Positions 21,896 through 26,014 of a stretch of DNA of 26,014 nucleotides are shown here, piece after piece. Under the pieces are notes generated by a model. That model was not told the DNA's origin. It saw only the letters and a list, made by a program, of their open reading frames with translations, and did not search any database. The translations under genes were made by a program, and so were the position numbers. The stretch is from CAZKYP01 sp964556885 (GTDB lineage: Bacteria; Planctomycetota; Phycisphaerae; Sedimentisphaerales; Anaerobacaceae), in the NCBI GenBank assembly GCA_964556885.1, contig CAZKYP010000021.1, positions 1 through 26,014 on the forward strand, given 5' to 3'. Every line of letters starts with the position of its first letter. The first letter of the stretch is position 1.

Positions 21896-23731
21896 TTATT
21901 GTTGTTCTTCGGTTTTATCCGTTTGAGGTTCCTGAGACTGCCCGGTTTTATGCGAATGCTTCTGAGTGCGCAGATTGAGTTCGTCAAGCTGTTTCTGATC
22001 CACCTCGCTCGGAGCATCACTTAAGAGACACTGGCCTCGCTGGGTCTTCGGAAAAGCAATAACATCGCGAATATTATCCGTGCCGGTCAGCAGCATTATC
22101 ATCCTGTCGAGGCCGAATGCTATCCCACCGTGCGGCGGAGCACCGTACTCCAGGGCTTTCAGGAAAAATCCGAACCTGTTCTTCGCCTGCTGCCTGGATA
22201 TATTGAGAATATCGAAAACCTTCTGCTGAACCTTCGGGTTGTGGATACGAATGCTCCCGCCGCCAATTTCGGAGCCGTTGAGGACAATATCGTAAGCCTG
22301 CGAGCGGATATGACCCGGGTCGGTCTCGAGCTTCGGCAAATCCTCTTCAACCGGGGCGGTGAACGGATGATGCAGCGAATCAAACCGCCCCTCGCCTTCG
22401 TTCCATTCGAACAGCGGAAAGTCCACTACCCAGACAAACTCAAACCGGTCTTTGTCATAAAGCTTCATGTCACGGGCAATCCTGCATCGCAGCGGAGCCA
22501 GTGCTTTATTGGCAACCGCTTCCTTATCGGCGACAAACAACAACAAATCACCCTGCTTGGCGCCGAAGCGTTCTATCAACTGCTGCTGTAAATCCGGACT
22601 GAAGAACTTGGCACTGCCTCCGGCAGGCGCGAGCTTGCCGTTCTCGGTAGTAATCTTTGTCCAGGCCAGTCCTTTAGCGCCAAAATCAGCGGCATAACTT
22701 GTGAACGTTTTCTCTATATCGCTTCTGGAATATTTCTCGCCGCCGACGACACAAATACCTTTAACAACGCCGCCATTTTCTATAACCGACGTGAAGACCG
22801 TAAACGTACTTTGTTTGGCCAGGTCCGAGACGTCCTTGAGCTTCATATCGAAACGCAGGTCCGGCCTGTCAGTGCCGTAATCAGTCATCGCTTCGGAGTA
22901 AGACATTCGCCGCATCGGAAGTGACACATCAACGCCGAGTATCTCCTTCCAGACGCGGGCCACCATACCCTGATGGACATTGATGACATCGTCGGTATCA
23001 ACGAAGCTCATCTCGACATCGATCTGCGTGAACTCCGCCTGCCTGTCTGCGCGGGGGTCTTCGTCACGAAAACATCGGACAATCTGAAAATATTTGTCGA
23101 TGCTGCTGACCATAAGAATCTGCTTGAAAAGCTGCGGCGACTGAGGCAGCGCGTAAAAGGAGTTCATAACGAGCCGGCTGGGCACGAGGAAATCCCTCGC
23201 ACCTTCGGGCGTGCTCTTGCCCAGCATGGGAGTCTCAATCTCCCAGAAACCCAGCTTGTCGAAGTAGTCCCGCACAATCATCGTCACCTTATGGCGCGTG
23301 CGAAGCTTGTGCTGCATCGACGGCCTTCGAAGGTCGATGTAGCGATGCGTCAGGCGCAGCTCCTCGCCGGTCTTGTCGGCGCTGTCGACTTCAAACGGCG
23401 GCGTCTTGGAGGTATTCAGAATCTCAAGCTGCTCGACGGCGACCTCAATTTCACCGGTTGCCAGCTTCGGATTGGTCATACCCTCGCTTCGCGGCTGGAC
23501 CACACCTTGAATCGCTATTACCCATTCGCAGCGGACGGTCCGGGCCAGCTTGTGGGCGTCCGGATGATTTTCAGGATCGAATACCACCTGGGTAAGACCT
23601 TCACGGTCCCGAAGGTCGACGAATACAAGATTGCCGTGGTCGCGATAGGAATTGACCCATCCGGACAAAATAACTTTCGAACCGGCATCACCAATACGAA
23701 GCTGCCCGCAGTTATGTGTTCTTTTCAGCAT
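21896..23731 (-). CDS. aspS: aspartyl-tRNA synthetase, probably non-discriminating (Asp/Asn)
   Basis: 611-residue class II synthetase of the bacterial type. It has an N-terminal OB anticodon-binding fold (about 1-105), motif 2 with FRDEDPRADRQAEFTQID (from residue 221), a GAD insertion domain (about 300-420) and motif 3 GIAFGLDRMIMLLTG. The anticodon-contact residues His32 (YRDHG) and Gly84 (RSEGMTN) match the pair reported for non-discriminating enzymes, such as that of Pseudomonas aeruginosa; E. coli has Leu and Lys. So it may also charge tRNA-Asn with Asp for GatCAB amidation. The tail after about residue 590 is a low-complexity, charged extension. A good promoter lies upstream. Confidence 0.96.
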   Translation of the reverse strand: MLKRTHNCGQLRIGDAGSKVILSGWVNSYRDHGNLVFVDLRDREGLTQVVFDPENHPDAHKLARTVRCEWVIAIQGVVQPRSEGMTNPKLATGEIEVAVEQLEILNTSKTPPFEVDSADKTGEELRLTHRYIDLRRPSMQHKLRTRHKVTMIVRDYFDKLGFWEIETPMLGKSTPEGARDFLVPSRLVMNSFYALPQSPQLFKQILMVSSIDKYFQIVRCFRDEDPRADRQAEFTQIDVEMSFVDTDDVINVHQGMVARVWKEILGVDVSLPMRRMSYSEAMTDYGTDRPDLRFDMKLKDVSDLAKQSTFTVFTSVIENGGVVKGICVVGGEKYSRSDIEKTFTSYAADFGAKGLAWTKITTENGKLAPAGGSAKFFSPDLQQQLIERFGAKQGDLLLFVADKEAVANKALAPLRCRIARDMKLYDKDRFEFVWVVDFPLFEWNEGEGRFDSLHHPFTAPVEEDLPKLETDPGHIRSQAYDIVLNGSEIGGGSIRIHNPKVQQKVFDILNISRQQAKNRFGFFLKALEYGAPPHGGIAFGLDRMIMLLTGTDNIRDVIAFPKTQRGQCLLSDAPSEVDQKQLDELNLRTQKHSHKTGQSQEPQTDKTEEQQ

Positions 23732-23830
23732 TTACGTAATCTTTCTAAAAATAATAGTATGAATTTTTTCTTCCACGCTTTCAAGTACCCATTTGTTATA
23801 AACTTGCGCGGTAATGATACAGACAGTACA

Positions 23831-23859
23831 AGATAGTCGAAAAGCGGGGCTTCGTCAAT
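23831..23859 (-). promoter_or_regulatory. putative sigma-70-type promoter of aspS
   Basis: On the minus strand TTGACG (23859-23854) is followed after 17 bases by TATCTT (23836-23831). It lies in the 162-base spacer after the MscS-ParB gene and predicts a leader of about 90 bases. Confidence 0.5.
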
Positions 23860-23893
23860 GCTGATTTGGCAGGATATAGCTAATATGGGTCGG

Positions 23894-25159
23894 TTATAAC
23901 TTGACAGGGCTGCTTTCGGGCTGGTTGAGTGGCTGTTCTTCGATTTTACCATTGCCCGGACCGGCAAGGACCAGGGCCGGCATGGTCTTCCATCCCAGCT
24001 TCTTGCACGCCTGAAAACGCAACTGGCCGGCAAGAATCTCGTACCTGTCCGAGTCCGGATTTTCCTTCAGAACAACGGGCCTCAACAGACCGATTGTCTC
24101 GATACTTCTTGCCAGTTGCTCAACATCATAAGAATCCTCAGGCTCCCCCGGTTCTATCATGGAAAGATCGATTTCCCGGATATTTCGTTCGATTTCTTCA
24201 TCGTTCGGACCGGTCAACCGCTCTCGCAGCCGCTCCTGCCGGCCGGAGCGATACGAATAAACATACGGAATAGCAATATCAACAAGAGGATTATGCTGGA
24301 TTTCCTCGAATATCAGCTTTGTTATCTTATATGAAGTCTTGGCACGGTCGTTCACCCGTGTATGGTACCTCAACTGCATATAGACGCCGTAGTCGTACAA
24401 TTCCGAGCGGATATAGGGCTTTTTACCCGTGGCTTCAATAACGTCCTGAGTGACCTGTTGAGCCGCATCAATAAGAATCTGTTCGGCCACGTCCCATTTC
24501 GAGTCGTAGGTAATTCGCACAATGAGTTCGTCGAGTATATAAGGTGCCTCGTGGGCGGAAGCATAATTGATAGCTACCTGGTCGAACAGCATGGCGTTGG
24601 GGATAAAGACGCTGCGGCCGACGGCCTCCTCGCTGCCGATGGTCCCGCCGACCTCGTTAAGCTCCAGATACATCGCGCCGATGTTTTTGATATCGCCGGT
24701 CAATTCGAGCTTTGGAAACTGGACCCTGTCGCCCGGCCTGAACGGCCGTCTTAAATTTATAAGCACCCAGGCTACCAGGCCGCTTAGAGGCTGCTGGAGC
24801 GACCAGCCGATCACCATGCCGCCGAAGAGACTTAAAAGTGTGCCGACCTTTCCGAGAATCCCCAGGCCGTAAAAAACGACCATAAAACAGGCAAAAACGC
24901 CGAACAGCCAATACAGGCGATTGACCATCATCCATTCGGTGACAGGTTTCTTTCTCCGCGCCAGGTAATAGTACGTAGCCAGACTGGCCAGGGCCGTCAG
25001 ACCCGGTACCATCGCCACAAGGGCCATAAGGCGAAACAGGGGCATGCCGTTTTTGGCCACCGGTCCGGCCACCAGAAAATCGGCCCAGAACAGCACCCCG
25101 GCCAGCGAAAGAAAAACCAACGCCGGCAGCCACAACTTCAACTTACTATACCTGCTCAT
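23894..25159 (-). CDS. mechanosensitive channel (MscS-like) with C-terminal ParB-like domain
   Basis: 421 residues in one uninterrupted frame. Four hydrophobic segments lie at about 8-31, 40-67, 81-103 and 105-135. The last merges into the MscS-type pore/beta region VLINLRRPFRPGDRVQF (132-148), where FRPGDRV is the channel signature. The cytoplasmic domain runs to about 300. After an arginine-rich linker, residues of about 329-399 match the N-terminal core of ParB/Sulfiredoxin-like proteins: VEQLARSIETIGLLRPVVL, then YEILAGQLRFQACKKLGW, where GQLRFQA stands for the CTP-binding GERRxRA box. The third CTPase motif and the DNA-binding helix-turn-helix are absent. The function of the fusion is unknown; cytosolic ligand control of gating is one idea. 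AGG lies 6 bases before the ATG. Confidence 0.88.
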   Translation of the reverse strand: MSRYSKLKLWLPALVFLSLAGVLFWADFLVAGPVAKNGMPLFRLMALVAMVPGLTALASLATYYYLARRKKPVTEWMMVNRLYWLFGVFACFMVVFYGLGILGKVGTLLSLFGGMVIGWSLQQPLSGLVAWVLINLRRPFRPGDRVQFPKLELTGDIKNIGAMYLELNEVGGTIGSEEAVGRSVFIPNAMLFDQVAINYASAHEAPYILDELIVRITYDSKWDVAEQILIDAAQQVTQDVIEATGKKPYIRSELYDYGVYMQLRYHTRVNDRAKTSYKITKLIFEEIQHNPLVDIAIPYVYSYRSGRQERLRERLTGPNDEEIERNIREIDLSMIEPGEPEDSYDVEQLARSIETIGLLRPVVLKENPDSDRYEILAGQLRFQACKKLGWKTMPALVLAGPGNGKIEEQPLNQPESSPVKL

Positions 25160-25182
25160 TTCAAACCTAACTTTCCCACAAA

Positions 25183-25201
25183 GCGCCGATTATCCCGGCG
25201 C
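25183..25201 (-). promoter_or_regulatory. GC-rich hairpin in the leader of the MscS-ParB gene
   Basis: GCGCCG (25183-25188) and CGGCGC (25196-25201) pair perfectly around a 7-base loop, 23 bases before the ATG at 25159 and immediately upstream of its ribosome-binding region. A role in translation control is possible but unproven. Confidence 0.4.
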
Positions 25202-25263
25202 ACATATACCTCGCCCTGCCGCCATCCGACGACGCCAAAATGGATTCTATTGGTGCGGGGCTG

Positions 25264-25286
25264 CCCGTACCGCTTCTGGTACAGGG
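25264..25286. repeat. ACCGCTTCTGGTAC palindrome family, copy 2 (intergenic)
   Basis: CCCGTACC and GGTACAGGG pair around GCTTCT. It has the same core as the copy inside the kinase gene, here outside any gene. Confidence 0.6.
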
Positions 25287-25429
25287 TTATCTTTATCTAT
25301 TATCTACTGGCGGCCGCTGCTACAAGTTCATAACCAACCAGCCAAAATGCAATCCCTGTTGTATCAAATCCCCGACAATCATACCCCCGGGAAGCCTCCA
25401 TGTCAATCCCCCCGAAGACCGGTAAATGG

Positions 25430-25447
25430 TCCCGATGCATATCGGGA
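25430..25447. repeat. short palindrome TCCCGAT family, intergenic copy
   Basis: TCCCGAT and ATCGGGA flank GCAT. It is the only copy outside the 6279-7240 cluster and lies in the gene-free region upstream of the MscS-ParB gene. Confidence 0.7.
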
Positions 25448-25522
25448 TTGGTGATTCGGAACAATTCAAATGGGCAATCCTTCATTAATAACCGCAGTTG
25501 CTTATTGCTCGTTTGTACTGTC

Positions 25523-26011
25523 TTAATTTTTTTTATCGGAGAGCAGCTCGAAAAAATTTCCTCCCTTTGACGTCGATAAATAAATTTCAAGAAATTCTTT
25601 ATACTTTCCCGTCTTAAGACATGTTAATTCGCTCTTCATAAAAACAGTGCGTTCGTTGTCCGGCAAGTCAGTATTAAATGTCATTAATGCAGGTGCCACA
25701 CCTTTAAGATATGAATGGTCGTTTCCTGAAGATCCGTTCGTTGCCGGAGCTGACCTATAAGCATGTATCCATTTTCGATTTTCCTCTATTGGTATACCGA
25801 GCCTGCGGACTTCTTTGGAAAAGGGAGTCTGTGAGATTTTTTCCTTAATCACGAATGTGTACAGAACCGTCCGCTCCCTGACATCGCCACTGTTGATATC
25901 GACGTCCGTGTTCCTGCTGTAAATAAAAGGCAGCCCCGTCAGCGGAAGACCCAGCAGAGTTATCAGAACTATTCCAACGCCTATAATGATAACACGAGTC
26001 TTTTTCTTCAT
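25523..26011 (-). CDS. small membrane-anchored protein of unknown function
   Basis: 162 residues, not recognised. A basic start (MKKKTR) and a hydrophobic stretch at about 7-31 (VIIIGVGIVLITLLGLPLTG) form an anchor or uncleaved signal, so the rest should face outward. The remainder has no known motif; it includes a Ser/Asn/Gly-rich loop (SAPATNGSSGNDHSY) and single cysteine-containing ELTCLKTGKY. The ATG at 26011 is 3 bases from the window edge, so its ribosome-binding site is not visible, and an earlier start in a longer gene cannot be excluded. Its length and topology resemble the unknown protein at 13336-13824, but I see no clear sequence similarity. Confidence 0.6.
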   Translation of the reverse strand: MKKKTRVIIIGVGIVLITLLGLPLTGLPFIYSRNTDVDINSGDVRERTVLYTFVIKEKISQTPFSKEVRRLGIPIEENRKWIHAYRSAPATNGSSGNDHSYLKGVAPALMTFNTDLPDNERTVFMKSELTCLKTGKYKEFLEIYLSTSKGGNFFELLSDKKN

Positions 26012-26014
26012 ATC

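Larger units (their letters stand above)
25160..25522. other. 363-base gene-free region with several short palindromes
   Basis: No credible gene on either strand. It holds a GC-rich hairpin (25183-25201), one copy of each palindrome family (25264-25286 and 25430-25447), and C-rich text. An open frame at 25300-25590 runs through the repeats and overlaps the next gene, and I judge it spurious. The promoter of the MscS-ParB gene should lie here, but I see no convincing -35/-10. Confidence 0.6.

Noticed and set aside
22973..23836. Plus-strand open frame of 287 codons
   Set aside because: It is antisense to aspS, whose product is unmistakable; the antisense translation has no family features.
25300..25590. 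Minus-strand open frame of 96 codons in the gene-free region
   Set aside because: It runs through two palindromic repeats, overlaps the 5' neighbour gene's end, lacks a good ribosome-binding site and resembles no family I know.
1..26014. Searched for tRNA, rRNA, CRISPR arrays, transposases and phage genes
   Set aside because: Nearly all sequence is accounted for by recognised genes; spacers are short and show no cloverleaf, regularly spaced repeats or transposase motifs.

Overview
This window reads as chromosomal backbone from a Gram-negative-type bacterium of about 48-50% GC. It carries LPS-export and inner-membrane insertase genes (lptB, and yidC with a large periplasmic domain), a McsA/McsB arginine-kinase pair, a sigma-54-type promoter, a DUF5060-type secreted glycosidase, an amino-acid permease fused to a PTS EIIA-like domain, and several TTG starts. 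This combination suggests a planctomycete-like (PVC, possibly Phycisphaerae) lineage. That is an inference from gene content; no rRNA or other decisive marker is present. A run of 100 N (13950-14049) shows the sequence is a draft scaffold.

Layout. Positions 1-2183 (minus): lptB -> def -> fmt, with fmt cut by the window edge. Positions 2184-2398: a divergent intergenic region with an operator-like inverted repeat. Positions 2399-6861 (plus): metallophosphoesterase -> yidC -> mnmE; yidC-mnmE is an ancient conserved neighbourhood. mnmE converges with a minus-strand permease-EIIA fusion at 6874. From there to the right edge everything is on the minus strand. Read in transcription order from the right: a small membrane-anchored unknown protein (26011-25523); a 363-base gene-free stretch with short palindromes; a mechanosensitive channel with a C-terminal ParB-like domain (25159-23894); aspS; a second MscS channel; a histidine kinase with a c-type haem motif; an S9 peptidase lipoprotein; coaD; a QueD/PTPS-family gene; mcsA; mcsB (interrupted by the gap); a small unknown membrane protein; dnaK; a secreted glycosidase; and the permease-EIIA.

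How it fits together. mcsA-mcsB and dnaK form a protein-quality-control neighbourhood. dnaK has its own very good sigma-54 (-24/-12) match and a 5' UTR stem-loop. The two MscS-type channels and the haem-motif kinase look like an envelope/redox sensing group around aspS. fmt and def act on the two ends of the N-formyl-methionine cycle.

Most unusual signals: (1) the MscS channel-ParB fusion in one uninterrupted frame; (2) a sigma-54 promoter on dnaK; (3) short perfect palindromes (TCCCGAT...ATCGGGA) that sit inside coding sequence five times in about 960 bases and are translated in different frames, plus a second palindrome family around ACCGCTTCTGGTAC inserted in the kinase ATPase domain; (4) AT-rich inverted repeats at four co-directional gene junctions, some supplying the final codons of the upstream gene; (5) enzyme-signature variants: an AspRS with non-discriminating-type residues and a PTPS with Glu in place of the catalytic Cys. 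No tRNA, rRNA, CRISPR array, insertion sequence or phage gene was found.
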